NCBI GenBank assembly: GCA_006937955.1
Contig: SSNP01000024.1
Coordinates: 1,545,523-1,609,522 of the forward strand
From: Pachypanchax playfairii
Lineage: Eukaryota; Chordata; Actinopteri; Cyprinodontiformes; Aplocheilidae
DNA: 64,000 bases
Direction of reading: 5' to 3'
Below the pieces are notes generated by a model. The model did no database searches. It was not told where the DNA came from and was given only the letters and a program-made list of their open reading frames with translations. Shown one piece after another: positions 32,200-46,400 of the stretch. A program made the position numbers and the translations under genes. Each line of letters starts with the position of its first letter. The stretch's first letter is position 1.

Positions 32200-32629
32200 G
32201 TCTATAGGGACTAGGAACTATGGAAGAGATTTAACGTAATGGTACGGGGAGAAGAGGAGGCAGGGCCGCTCATATGTATATTTAATGTCACTGTGTTCCT
32301 ACTTGGTGGTGAAAGTGATTGAGTGTTGCAAGGACATATGTATGTTTTGTGCGTGTGTGTGTGGTCGTTTTGGAGCCCCATGTGGGGATCACATGTTCCT
32401 CCTTCGCATAAAGAAGTCTTTGTGAACACGACCATTAGATGCAGCTCATGTCACGCAAATCCCCTTGTGCACACTTAACATACAGGATGTCACTTTTCCT
32501 TTCAAAACACACTTTTATTGTTGAAGTGTTGCTACTTGCAAATAAGATGTTTCCATCTTGGGCCCATCTAATGTTTAATAGGTATGAAATCCTTGTGGTT
32601 TAGACTGGATACTGGATGTGTTTATAACA

Positions 32630-33246
32630 CTACTACTACTGTCATTTAGCAGCCGCTTTTATCCAAAGCGACATACATTGAGAGAACATACAAGCAAGAA
32701 ATCAAAGAGAAGGAAACAATATAAAGAGGCGGACTGTTTGGAGTCCAGTTTAATTGCGACGCTGATACATCAAGTGTGTTTTTTTTTTTTTTTTCCCCTT
32801 GTAGAGATAAACGCCCAAATCGCTATCATAATCAATTCCTCATTAAGACTGAAAGTGTTCTTTAAAGAGGTGAGTCTTAAGTCTGCTCTTAAAAGTAGGT
32901 GCCGACTCTAAGGATCGGACTGAGTTTGGTAGGTCATTCCACCATTGGGGGACAACAGAGGAAAAGAGTTTGGATAATGATCTCATGCCACGTTGTGGTG
33001 GAAGCGCTAGGCGTCTTTCAGCGGCTGAGCGTAGCTGACGCGTGGGAATGTAGGTTTGGATGAAGGAGTGAAGGTAAGTAGGAGCTGTGTGTGTTAGAGT
33101 CTGGTAAGCCAGAAGCAGAGCTTTGTATTTGATGCGTGCTGCAACTGGAAGCCAGTGCAGAGAAATAAGCAGCGGAGTGACATGAGCCCTCTTGGGCTGG
33201 TTGAAGACCAGACGTGCTGCTGCGTTCAGTAGTAGTAGTAGTAGTA
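32630..33246. mobile_element. Retroelement-like fish repeat with 12-bp target duplication
   Basis: The unit contains 'catttagcagccgcttttat' with 'ccaaagcgaca', a phrase found in a very common teleost repeat. It ends in a TAG trinucleotide tail (33226-33246) and begins with CTACTACTACT. The 12-mer GTGTTTATAACA occurs immediately on both sides (32618-32629 and 33247-33258). A long target duplication plus a simple-repeat tail suits retroposition, though the CTA/TAG ends also form an inverted pair. A T tract interrupts it near 32780-32797. No intact protein is encoded. Confidence 0.65.
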
Positions 33247-33258
33247 GTGTTTATAACA

Positions 33259-36200
33259 ACCTGAGTCAGTTATTATGGTATGTGGCAGTTAAATTCTATG
33301 GCATTGTGCAACTAGATGGCACAGTTGAACACCTCTGCTCAGGTATGTGGGCTTGGTAAGGCCTGTTTGATGACTCTGCTTGTGTACACACACACACTCA
33401 ATTCATACTTCTGAGTTGAAACAACAAAACAGAAGTGTAACCTCAGTGATGCACGAACCTGAGGAGCCCACTGCAGCTGGTAGAATAGCAAAAAACTTGT
33501 TGGTTGCCTTCAAATGATTGTGAAGCTGAAAAGAAAGAGGCTGTGAATAAGGACACATGACCTCATCACCTGATCTCTGATGTGGAGACTGGAGTAAGTC
33601 AGGTTCTATAATTGGGTTTCTGTGAACTGAGATCCTGCAGCTCTGTTGTGACCCAGTTCTTATGTTTGTAAAATAGACCTGTATGGAAGATCACGTGTTC
33701 TACAGCAGCTTTGTAGACTCACGTCACTCAGTCGTGGCTTTCTACTGTCACTCAGCATCTTAAAATATGTAGATCAGCCTTAATGCGTCTTTTTTCATTG
33801 TTTATTTGTGTTTCTGTTAAACTTTGCTGTGGCCAACCTGCAAAATCTAACCAAATATTTATTTTCTTAGTTATATACAATCTTGAATTTCACCTAAAAA
33901 GACAAAAAGAGGGAAGCTGCGTTATGCATGGACACTTCTGAAAATTATAGTGAGACTTGCCAGAGACTGTGGGGGTGGAGTCACTCTAAAGTGTAAATGG
34001 CTTTCAACCAATCAGCATTTAATTTTAGTATCAACACCCAGAGGCAGGTCTAAAGACTATATCCCAACCTGTCTACATTCATAGTCTAGATGTTTGTTGA
34101 ATTCCCATAATCCTTTGTTATACAAGGGTGCCATCATAAAACAGATCAAGTCTGTTCTGCAGAGTTTATATGAAGTTGTGGAAAGTTTGTTCTCCATGAC
34201 TAATTATACTCGAAGGAAAATATTACTCTTCTTCTCAAGGGTTTATGTAGTTGAGGTGCCTCAGGGCACGTTTCTTAGCCTCTGTGTGTTTGTATGAAAC
34301 AGGTTCAGACTTGCAGGCTGCCTTCACCCAACGTTCAAGTCTTTATTGTTTGCAGCTAGAAGCAGCTTGTACAACTTATTGTTCACAGTTTCATACTCGG
34401 TGGCAGACACCAGTTTGTCTCAACGTTCAGCTCAAGTCCCTGGGAAATATGATTTCAGTCAGATTATTAAATGTTTGTTTTAAAGATTTTTATCTAGAGC
34501 AACAACTAGGAAGTAGAAAGTCTCTGTGTTGATCCTGCTTGGCAATACATACCTGAAGTTTATCTGTTTGTTTGGTTTTCTTTGTTTAAACTAAGTTAAA
34601 TGTCATATTTGAAATGAAAACAAACCTGTGTTTTATTTGGATAGGCGTTTTTGGCGTGAGCTGCTGCTGACAGCTGTGAGGGATGTGCTCTGCTCAGCTG
34701 CTAAGAAGCTGTTTGTATGTTTGTGTGTGAGAAAGCGAAAGAGAGCAACAGGGGTAAAACGTGTGTAAAAGGGTTATATTTATAAAGCTCCAATTTACGG
34801 ATGCTTTTTCAAACACCTCACATAGACCAGCTCTTTTTTTCTCTCACACACAAACACAATCACGCTGTTCACAGCTCTTGATTTTGGCAGCAGCCACAGT
34901 CGGCCCACTTTCATTAGCATCTGTCTAGACACAATTTATTACCAACTGCTCATTCCTGTCCCCTCCACTTCTCTCTTTCTTCCTATTTGTCTCTTTATGG
35001 GCTCGTTTCAGCTGGATTTCAGACGGTCTCTAGCTGAGCGTCGCGAGGCTCGAGTCGACAAGTCTTTTCTGTCACCCTCCTCCTCTTTATGTGGGTGTCG
35101 TTTTTCCTGCTTGTCCTCAAAGAGGAAGTTGGTCTGTCTGTCTCGTCTGTCACTTCATCCATCCATCCGTTTCATGTGCGTGCGTGCACGTGTGGGAGTT
35201 GGTGTGGGTGTTATGGTTAGCAAGCCAGCCGGGGTTTTGACCATGACCTTTTACTGAAGCCATGTGGCAGAAGTTCACGGAGCCAAACATCCCCGACCAC
35301 AGCCAACCTCACACTCCTCCTCGCTGTCTGTAGCTGTGCCAGCTCTGGCCTCACAAACGCGTGCATGTTTACAGGCAAATGAGACAGAAAGCAGACTGTC
35401 TGCGCCTCTCGTGCATGCACACAAAAATACTACAGCCAACACCCTGTTTAAAGCCAGTTTAACGGGCATATGGCTTTTAAAAAAATTCTGTCACAAATAT
35501 GACAGGGAACACAAAAACTGATAAAAACTAATGACGCTGTCGGACATTTTTAAATACTTGAAAACAGGAACTAAAGAAAACTGAGTGAAAATTCTCCCTG
35601 ATCAATGAGGCAACAACAACCTGATAACCACCGCTGTCCTCCAGATGTCCTTTGTTATCTGCGTCCTGATCATTCACACACCTTCAGGATGTAGTGAGAC
35701 AGCATTTAAAAAAAACATGGCGTCCTCTTGGTCTGAATGCTCACTCACCTGCAGGTAGGTGAGTTAATATATACTGTATTTTAAACAGTAAGCACAGCAC
35801 GCACACGAGCAGGCAATTAATTTAGATTTAAACAGTTGTTATCACCTTTCTGGCAGGGATTACATGTTTTGTATTGTGTGTGCATGTGCGTGTGTGCGTG
35901 CAGGTATGAGGTTTGTTGCCCTGACTTGAAGAGCGTTACTGAATCAGCAGTGAGTCAGGGCTCGGGTAGCTCAAACATGGCTACTTTACTCACGCCACAC
36001 AGGTTCATGCATGTGGACGGATAGGTGTTAGAAAACTGCGTTACTTTTATACTGTTATTATAAATATGACAAAAATAAAAGCATGAAACTGTGTTAAACG
36101 CCAGCTTGTATCATATCGATCTGTGTTCATGTCTGTAGTTTTGCATGAAGACTGTGTGTTTCAGAGGTCATTTGTTTGAGGTGTAAATCCATGATCTGTC

Positions 36201-39200
36201 AGCAGGACACCACGTCGGAGTATTCTACAGTTTAATTTTGGTTTAAATGGCAGACGAGACGACTCAAACTCCCTCGTGCACGTCTGTTTAAACGTGTTCT
36301 GTTTTCATTCTGTCCTTATCGCCCTCAAACTGTGAAAGTTTCTCTTTTTTATCTGAGTCAGGGCTTTTCAAACGTCTCCTCCCATCTCTCTCTCTACCTC
36401 TTCCACCTCCTCCGCTCTGAGCAGGCTCTTTGTTGCTCCGCCTCTCAACCTCCTTTTCTGTTCTGGTTAATGTCAAAGAGAGATGCTCCCACTGGTTAAC
36501 CTTTACAAACAAAAGATAAACACCACTTTCTGTATTTTCCTATCTCTCACTCCATCTTTCATACTGCTCACATGCTCTCTGTCGTATCTAATCTTCATCT
36601 GTTGCTTTCTGAGTACAAATACGTGTAATTTACAAATCCTGATATCAGTCAATTGAATGATTAATGTCAGAACGTCTGACATTTAGTGAATGTGTCATAA
36701 GAAACCAACATCTACACACACACACACACACACACTCCTGCTCGTCTTGGCATGTTTTTGTTTCATGTAGCGATCAAAAAGCACCCACATTTTTTCTAAA
36801 ACATCCACACACACACACCCACACACAGCTGTGGCCCTTAAGGGAGTGTACACTTTGACCCCTGGTTCAAAGGTTTTAGGCTTTAACCACCAGGTTTCAC
36901 GATCCGTGAAGGCTGAGCTTGCTATTTCTGCCCCATATTGACACAACTGTCGCACACTCAGCACAAGCTGATCTGTGCACGGCGTTGCTTGTGTGTGACT
37001 GTGTCTCTGCAGGGAAACATATGGAGGTCACTGTGCGTGGGTGTGTTTTATGGTGCCGCCCTGCAGGTAGAGCATGAAAGGGAGAGGTAGAGAAGAGAAA
37101 GCAGACCGTGGGCTCACCCACACCTTCAGAAGTCAGAGATAACTGTGTGTTTGGTAAATATCTCGGGTTTTAGCACCAGATTTAGCTCTGCTATATGGCC
37201 TTTTTAAGCTCCTTCAGGTTGATCAGGTGAGCTAATCATTCTAACTAAGTGTAGCTCTACATGCACCTCCATCCTCTTCATACCTACTCACCAACTCTAC
37301 TCTGTGACTACCTCTGTGTCAGGCTCAGAGCAGTAGATCAACTTCACACACGACCCCGAGGCAGAAGGAGGCGCCTCACGTGTGAAAGAGGAACTGCACT
37401 TTGTCTCCAGCTGACATCAGTCACTGCTTAATGTAACAATCCTGCTTTTATAACCTGAAGGTTCCACACGGGAACAATGTGGTAGAAAAGAAATACAAAT
37501 TGGGGAAATTCAGGTAATAAAACAATTCAGATTTTGTGAACAAACAAACATTTTTTTTTATATTTCAGCCTTATAGAAGTGACATTTTTGAAGCTCCACA
37601 ATTAGATTTTCCAACATTTTGGCTCAGTTTGAATTGAAGAACCTTTAAATGATCATCTGTTAATTTGACATTAACAGATGTGACATGCTTTTACCTGTGT
37701 ATTATTATTATAACTGACACACATCAACACTTTGTAATTATTGTAAAGACTGCCCCCCCCCTGACATAAGCAAATAGAGTGTAGAAGTTCTAAGTAGTTT
37801 GGATGAAATAGAATTAAATCTTAGTATAAATGTGTTTCTGGTTCTATAAGAAAGAAAAGCAGTTTCCTGTGCGTGTGTGTGTTCACAGCCATTTCTGCTT
37901 TGGTGTTTACGCACATCACAGGTACTGTGTGTTCCCAAGGTGTGTGTGGAGGTGTGTTGGGGGGGCGGGGAGGTACGCCAGAGTACCACCTGTTCTCAGT
38001 CGTGTAGCCCGGCACTGACACTGTGACTCACTGACCAGGCGGCACACACACACACACAGATGGCCACAGTGCTGGTCCAGGCCCTGCTGTGTAGTTTTGG
38101 CTGACATCACCTCAACCACACAGTGTGGATTCACAAGGCGAGTAACATACCAGCATCATAACCACGGAAACAGTCAGCAAACATCACGCATTTATGAAAA
38201 AACGAAGCACAGAACGAATAAGAACACGATGATCTTCTCGTGTTTGTTGCTGTTTCTGCTCATGTCACACTGTCATGCTGGTGTGTGTTTATTCTCCACA
38301 TCTGAAATCAAATTCTATTAGATGTTTATGAGGTAAATCTTGCATTGATTTGGTGTGAAAAGCCTGAAATATAACAGACTTGTGTGAAAGTTTCAACACC
38401 TCTGGACTCACCTGTTCATTCATCTTGTGGTTTCAGGAAGTCGGAGGGGTCATGGTCGCCTGTAGGTCCTGAGACAGGGATTACTTTACCCACAGTCACC
38501 TGGTAAGACTCACTTATAGTTTCTACTTACTGTTTCTCATCAACACATCCATATACTGTACTGTACTTCAAATAGTGAGTACTTAGACCTGGTTGTGGTA
38601 TCATGTGGAGGTAGAAGGTGGTGGGTTGTGAAATCATCCTAAACTCTCTGTTCTTTGATCTGGTTGTTTGAAGTCCTGAAAGAGAAAAAAACAGCTTTAA
38701 ATACATGAAGTTCAAAGTAAATGATTCTACATTTACTGGTTTGTAATATTTAAGTAATACATGACTCTGAAATAATGAGACTGTTTTTCATGTTCTGACA
38801 TAGTTTCAGTCTTATAGTCTAAAACTTCTGCTAGTTTGAGTCAAAAGATTTAGAAACTACATGAAAATAATTAAAATCAGAAATGATTGAAGACATCAAA
38901 CATGTTTGAGACATTAAAAAGTATTTTTAAGTTATTTTTACCTCAGCTGGTTTTCAGACTGGCTGGTTTAACAACTGTTTGTAATTAATGTTTTTAGCCT
39001 ATAAGTTTTATATTTTAGGTTTTTCCTTTTTAGAAGCCCTTTAAGCTTCTGTGTGTTTAGTAACTTTAGGATAGTGAATGTATTAATCAGAGTTGTTGTG
39101 CTTTTATCAAAGAGCTGTATTCTGGATGAGCTGCTTGTTTAGAGAACCAGAGGAAAGTCAAGGCTCCCTGTCGGTGCTGCTCTCCTTGAACCTTATCAGG

Positions 39201-41590
39201 GCTGTAGCTGCTCCAGTCAGGCAGCTACACGGATGCTACATGCGTGTGTGTTAAACAGGTTTGACTGTTTGTGTGACGCTGTCTCCTCACGGTGGGAGTG
39301 CGTGTGATTATCGTGTCTGTCGGTCTCTTGGTGTACCTAGAATCTGACTCATGTTGTACCACACACACAGAGTCCCACATATAATCCTACATATCAGAGG
39401 CTGAGAAGTACCATCTGTACCAGGACAATCTCCTACGTCTGCCCTCACTCACTCACACACATCCTGCTCGTCTCTTAACATTTTTTCTCAGAACTTTTCA
39501 GCTGTCTGGACTTCATAAGTTTTCGGTTTATTTTTTAAACATATTTGTTTGGCTGGTATGAGAGGAATTTTGGGGTTTTTCATGTCTTATATTTGGAGTG
39601 TGAGAACTGAGTTTTTCTTGTTCCCTTTAATTACAGTTCTCAGATTAGTACCTCCTGGGCTGCGACTGATGGTGACAAACAGAAATGTCTTGAAATGTTT
39701 GCAGGGATTCCAGATACCCCTGTGTGAGTTGAGGGGTCTTGACTCCAGAATTCTGAACAAGTTAGACAAGTTTTCTCTCGTAACATCTGCAGAGTTGTTG
39801 CAGGAGTCTGATTGGATAAATTCTAATATTTGCATAATATTGTGTGAATATTACAGCTTATTGATCGTATTGACACAGAAGTTCTGGTGATTCTGACTGA
39901 AATGTGAATATTATCTTGTGCTTTCTTGGTGTAAACACACATACTCTGATATGTTTTTACAGAGTATGTAGCCATGCATGAAAGCTGTATGAGCTTTAAC
40001 ACACAGTGCAACACATGTTCTGTTCATATCATGTGCAACGTGTTGCATCATGTGCATCTTTAATCTCCTCAGACTCTTTTATATAAATATGTTTCATTAT
40101 TAAAGCTGAAGGAAGTGGTGAATGTATGAGTCTGGGTCACACCCACATCAATCAGTGGTCTGCTTCCTGTTCACTTTGGTGGGCTAATGGTCTCCCACAA
40201 CAATCACAAACCTGAGCAAAGTCCCACACAGGAGACACTTCGACACACTTCTAATGGAAGATATGGAGGAATAATCTCACACATGGGAAACACAATGACA
40301 TCATGTGATCTGAGTAAACTAAAGTAACTTCCTGAATCCAGACCAGCATCATCAGCCCTTTAACATATTTATTCACGAGCAGAACCAGGATGAACTCTGA
40401 GCTGTAGAAGTGAGTGACAGCAGATAATACGGCCTTGATGCAGAACGCTCCGGTTTACAACTCCATGGTGGATAATTACAGACTGGAACTGTTCATGTTC
40501 TAATTACATCCAGATGAAGTCATAAAAGAATTTCTGCAGCTGAATTATAATATACATCCTGATCATTATAACATTAAGGACGCAGCTGGGCGTGTTTATT
40601 AAACATCTGGAATTTTACAACCCAGTTTTCATAAACCATATACTGGTCCAGTATGCAGTCAGTTCTGTTAGAATCTCATGGGCAAAAACACGCTGGCGGT
40701 TGAAAAGGTTTGTTCCACACTCCCAAAATAATACTGTTTATTGTGTCACATGTTTACTTTCACACATAAAGTGTGGCGCTTTCGATAATGATCCAACTAT
40801 CAAACTGCCATCATCTTCGTTCATCATGGACTGAAATCCATCATTAGAAATAAACCGTCTGTCATCGCAGAGAAAAGAGAGTGAGATTAACTGCATCACT
40901 GATTTTATGACATAAGTAGAGAGTTTCTATTCCAGTTTGGTTGTTTATGTTTGTTTTTAGCTCCGTTCTGTCCATAAATAAACTATATGTGTGTATCCTG
41001 AAGTCATCGCCGCAGCATCATCCATGACACACTTCCACCCTCCCTGCAGAGACTAATTTTGCCTCCTGTTCTCCTGCTGAGGCAGTTCCTTTCTAAACAT
41101 AACCACACTCGAGCCTGTGTGTGTGTTTGGGTGTGTGACACATCGTGTTGGACGGACCAGCGTGTTTTTTTGGCATCGCCATCGAGAACGTGACGGTGTT
41201 TTTGGCGAAGGAATGCTGGAACGAACGTTTCCAGCCTTAAACTGACCCTCTGGTTGTTGTTCAGAGGCTTGTTTTTTTATGCACGTTGTGTGACGTAATG
41301 AATAATTGTCAGACTTCGGTCCACATTGTCATGATGACATCACATACTGACCAGGACCGAGAAATGTTTTAGCCTGAATAATCAGTTTTATGTTTTATAG
41401 ACAGTATGTGTGGATTCAGTTTCAGTCAAATGATTGTTCAGATCTGATCAGGAACTAAAATCTTAGCTGTTGTAGTTTTTGGAACAACTTCAGTTTGAAG
41501 AAACAGAGTTTAGTTGTGATGAACTAAAGACCAGTATGATCCGGGTTTAGACTTATTTTGTCTTTAAAACACACAATAGTAGAAAGAACA
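33259..41590. other. Long non-coding stretch
   Basis: It holds several CA/TG tracts (33385-33398, 36713-36735, 36807-36827 and others) and a short C run at 37752-37760. Many short open frames occur, none with a recognisable domain or paired splice sites. No RNA gene was recognised. It may contain regulatory DNA for kdm6b, which starts just downstream, but the sequence alone does not show it. Confidence 0.45.
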
Positions 41591-41940
41591 CTTACCCCTC
41601 CTTTCCACCGGATGCGTAAGCGGCGTGTAACGTCAGAGAAGCATAATACGTGGCTGATAGCCACCATTAACGTCAATGGGACCGTTTCCTCTGGGCGCGA
41701 ATCAGACACATCTCAGAATCGTAGTGTTGTAGCCCTCTCCTAAATTTAGATACATGTTGTCGTCTTTCTCCCTGCTTGTTGTGTGTACTGACAATTCTCA
41801 TGTGATATTGTGATTTCCCGGGACCAGCTGGATACACTAGTAATACACGTCTAAAATGCTCTGGTGGGAAGGGACACGCGGCTCATTTCATGAGAAAAAC
41901 GCTACGCGCCGCTACATGTCCGATGGAATGGAGGGGTAAG
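41591..41940. mobile_element. Inverted-repeat MITE (350 bp)
   Basis: The left end starts 'cttacccctcctttccaccg' and the right end reads 'cgatggaatggaggggtaag'. The two form imperfect inverted arms of about 34 bp (41591-41625 and 41907-41940), including 'gcggcg / cgccgc'. The interior matches the older copy near 13.7 kb. There is no coding capacity. The bases on either side (ACA and ACA) would fit a 3-bp duplication, which is suggestive only. Confidence 0.75.
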
Positions 41941-43079
41941 ACAGCAGACCTCCACATAAAACTAATAATTGTACATTTATTTTAACAATATTATTAAATT
42001 TGTTGACCATAAAAACACACCTGTAACATCTGGAATCAGTTTGATATCATTATTAGTCCAGTAGTTATTCATGGGAAATTATATTTCAGACCCCTCCCAA
42101 AATCTAATTGATTGGTACTTATGCTAACTGGAGAGTTCGTCCATATCCCTTTACAACTGTTATAGCTAACAGTTTAACTTTGACAAATACCAAAGAAAAC
42201 TTACATAAATAATGTTAATGTAAACATTTACTTTATTTTAAAAAGGAAATAATCTGCTTTTATTCCACTTGCAACACTCTGGTCAGAAACTAGTGTCTGT
42301 TTCTCCAAACTGAGGTTATTCATAGTTCTGCACTGAATTATATCTAGAAGCTTTTATTTTGTAGGAAACGTTTTTCAAACTTATTTTTCATTTAGACAAA
42401 GTAGAAATATTAAACAAAAGAAGATTACATCCACTTTTCTCACGAGTTGCTGACATTTAACTTAAATCTTTGTTTTTATTCTCGTTATTTGGTTTTACAG
42501 TCTTTGTTCAGGTTGTATTTAGATTTACTCTTGACACCAGCAGGCTGTTTTATTAACATACAGCTCCAGGAACAGCAGTCATTTAATTATTGGTTGTAGC
42601 TGCACTAAATATCCCTGAATTCTCAAACACTGTCATCAATATATTGTGTGAGTAATTCGTTTTGTAACATAAACTGATTTTTTTGGGAGGAAACTGATAA
42701 ATGTGGCTAGAATTTACTCAAAGTGAGTTCAGGAAGTTATAGCAGCCTTATGTATTTATTTATTAGAGTTTAATTATTTGTTTTCCAGTATGTATTTAGT
42801 CTGTAGCCTGGATCTATTTATAGTAGACTGGATGGATTAAAGCCACTGTGCTGCAGTTTGGGTCTTCCTGTGGTAACATGAAGTCAGCTGGTTGAAGCGC
42901 GTCCATGTCCAAAAATAGACCGAGGCTCGGAAATATAAACTCGTGGAGTCCAGCAGCCGGTCACGACTCAGCCTTGGAGAAAACAACTTTAAATCTGGCA
43001 GCGTGGAGGTGATTAAAGCGTCGGGATGAGCGCGGCTCCGTGACAGTTTGCGCTCTGAGGGAATTCCGGCGGCCACGCA
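41941..43079. other. Upstream flank of the kdm6b promoter
   Basis: AT-rich to about 42830, then rising G+C and CpG toward the first exon. No exon is recognised. Confidence 0.5.
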
Positions 43080-43458
43080 GTGACGTTTCAGTCTGTCTCT
43101 TTAAAACACGCTGCCGCTGTGAGTCGGAGGAAACCGGAGCTCGACGCCAGAGCTGGAGACACCCGAACTCAGTCCGAGCGCTGAAAACACGCTTAAAACC
43201 GGAATTCTTGTAGAAACGCAGAATAAAGAGACGGAGTGTTTCCGGTCGCTCGGGGTTTTGGCTGAAACACGGACTCTGGTGGATTAACGAGCCGAGCTCC
43301 GTCTCATTCCACCGGCTGGGAGGAGTGTTCGTGCTGACTCGGAGCTCCTAACATGGGAATACTGTAGAGGATCCTGCGGACTCCAAGGACCCGGATATTT
43401 CTCAGTCAGGACTTACTGTTTGGACTGGAGGGATTATTTGAAACCGGTACGTTCGCGG
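43080..43458 (+). promoter_or_regulatory. kdm6b: kdm6b CpG-rich promoter and untranslated exon 1
   Basis: CpG-dense sequence with a CRE half-like TGACGT at 43081-43086 and no TATA box runs into a strong splice donor, 'tcgcg|gtgagt', that ends exon 1 at 43458. The transcription start cannot be placed; somewhere between about 43090 and 43250 is likely. The exon has no long ORF but contains a four-codon upstream ORF at 43353-43367. Assignment to kdm6b rests on strand, position, and consistent splice signals into the untranslated exons at 49647 and 51046. Confidence 0.6.
43353..43367 (+). promoter_or_regulatory. Minimal upstream ORF in exon 1 (4 codons)
   Basis: ATG GGA ATA CTG TAG, lying about 90 bases before the exon 1 donor. 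If exon 1 starts upstream of it, scanning ribosomes meet it before the kdm6b start. Confidence 0.5.
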
Positions 43459-46400
43459 TGAGTAAACCGGATCAGCTGCGGGACATTTAAACGTCCAGTC
43501 GGCTGTTTGTTTTGGTTGTAGATGAACTAGGTCCACCTGACAGGACCGGAGACCACATCTTAGTTTAAACAAGTAATTTTATTTAGGGTCAATCACAGTT
43601 ACCGTGCCGTTTAGCAAGGCAGTTATTTGTCAGGTGTGTTTTATTCGAGAAAGTCTCTTTAGTCTGAGTGGAGCGTCAAGAGAAGCTGGATCAGGAACGA
43701 GACTGACCCAGTTCTTCTCTCCGAATCCTGAACCCTCATGTCACATGAAGGAGAGGTGGAGGACGTGTGTGTGTATTGGAGGGTGCATGTGTAAGGAGAT
43801 CTCACGGTATTGTGCTGTGTGTTGGACCAGGACTGGGAGGGGGGGTCACTGAGGTCGGCAGCCGTATAAAGTGAATGGATATCTGCCTCCCCCCTCCATC
43901 AGCACCCCCCAGTCAATCCTTCCGCACACAAAGAGCCGGACTGAAAGGAGTGATTTGCATCACCTCTTTCAGGGGGGGAGGGGTGGTGTTCAGTTCTGTC
44001 CATTAGGTCCTGGTTTCACAGGTCTGAAGTCCAGTTCTCACCTCAGACCAGACCTCGATCAGTGTGCAGAGTCAGCTGGACGGTCACGTGCTTGTACAGA
44101 CATTATATTTATATATATATGAGATGAACCTTGTGAAGAACCAGAGAAGCAGTTTGTGTTTTTATTGGCTGTAATAAACAACCTGAGTGTGTCGGCATGG
44201 GGTCTTTGATGGTCCACTTCCGGTCCCTCGGATCGATCGGTGTTTCGTTTCATTCCTTTGATGTCGGAGCTTTAAACGAGTTAAATCCCAAACACTCTCT
44301 CACACTTTCTACCGGCTGGTTTCTGCTTCAGCTCCACTCCGCCCCCGCGTGTCCCGTGATCTCAAGCGGAGCGCGTGCGTGTGTATGAATGAACAATCAC
44401 CGCCCATTTTACTACAAGCGATGACGAACACGGAGTGATATTAAAGTGATAGACGCACCGTGAGGGAGGAGGAGGAGGAGATGAAGGTGGAAACCAGCCT
44501 TTACAAATGTGACTCACAAGAGTTGAGTAAGCAAGAAGGTGTGTGTGACAGGACAGTTACTCAATCACACACACACACACACTTTCTATCCTTCATGACA
44601 GATCAGTTTAAACACATGAAGTTACTTGGTGTGTGATGAACCTCATGGTGTTTCTATAGAGACCATGTGAGGAGGGAGTTTTGTGTCTGTGTTTCGAAGT
44701 GAGACGGTCGGGGAAGTGACTGTGTGGATGTCGTGATATAACACATGTCGGCGTCACCGCACTGTACTGCAGCCTTTCCAGTAAAATAACAGCAAATGTT
44801 CAGAAGAAAACGAGGGAGGCATATGATGGTTAACCCCCCCCCCCTCCCCTTCTCATCATCAGCACCCCCAGTAAGTCAGGACATGAAGCACAAGTTCTCC
44901 TACGCGATGAGGAATTCCCCAGTGTTTCAATGTCAGCATGAAGCCTGAGCATTTAAAGTGGTGCCATCAACAGTTTTCACTTCCCTCCATGTTTACAGTC
45001 AAGCAGAAGTAGCAGCGTTTATCAAAACTGAAAGATAGAAGCTTCTGAATGTGTTTCAAGATTTGCAGAAATGGGAAAAGTTCATTTACCTAGTGTGGAA
45101 TTCCACCAAGCCCCGAGAGGCGGGTCCAGGTTTTCTGTGGTGACGTCCTGCGCTCGGTGGATCTGCAACAAAATTTTAAATCTCTCAGATTACAAACAGC
45201 AGCTGTTTACAAGATGCTTTGAAGCATTGTTTCATGCTGTTGGAATATATTTTCTCTAAATCGTCTCCGAGTATCTCCAAGTTAAAGTTTGAGGAATGTG
45301 AGATGCTTCAAGAATTTAATGATGGTCAATTTCAAACAGACATAATTAAGTTCCTTTGTGACTAAACTGTGAAAGAAAAGCATGTTTATTGTTTACAGAA
45401 ATATAAAAGCAGCTCAGTTTTGTGTCTCCAGCTGTTTATTAGCATGTGACATTAGATACTAACACGTATGTTTCACATCCTTCCTTCTGTGCAGTCATAA
45501 GTGAGTATCGGTCATACATGCAGCATGTTTTTAAACATGTTAGTAAACAAACTCCAGTCTTACAGCAGCAGATCCATGTGGAGTCAGCTGATTGAGATGT
45601 TTACTCATATTATTATATCTGAATCTTTTCCACTGATGATGATGGAACGCTGCATGTGAGTCATACAGCAGCAGCTCAGACTCTCACCTTGGAAAGAATC
45701 CACTTTCCTTCACCTCAACTTCCCTTCCTGTGATTCTCCTCCCTGATCACACAGGCTGGTTAAATAACACCAGCAGCATGAGTATCCAACGTCATCACAG
45801 GAGATTTCTGTACAATCTGCCTGCAGGATCAGCACCGGCGGTATTTGGAGAATCTCTAAACAGGCCTCGGATGCTTTCTGAACCAAATGTACAAAATGTG
45901 CTGCCGTGACAGAGCAGCTTCGCCTGCGTCACAGCTGTTCTGATGCACGATGAGGGCGTAGATGGTCATTCATCAAAACAACTTAGTATAAAAACAGAGC
46001 AGCTCTGGCCATCTGCACTCATGCTGTTATTATCTCAGATAAAGCTCTGCCTCAGACAAACATCCCTGTGATTTTGTGTTTTTGGTGCACACGCAGCCTG
46101 CTGATGAAGCACATTGTGAGTCCTGAGAGGAAGAGGAAAGGCTTGGTGTGTGTGTGAGGTCAGTCTGCCCCATGTGGCTGTAAACATGTTGATCATAAAG
46201 ACCTCACATAAACCCAGTGATGACTTCCTTCCTCTGACCATCTCTGGCTTTGTTTAAAAAATAATCGCTGAAGACGCAGCCTGTTCCTCTGGCAACTGTT
46301 GCCGGGGAAGCAGATTCTCCTGATGTTTGGTACATTTCTCAGATAGTCTGAGAGGATGTGAAGCAGAAGCACCTGGAGACAGACTGCGGTATGAGGGAGG

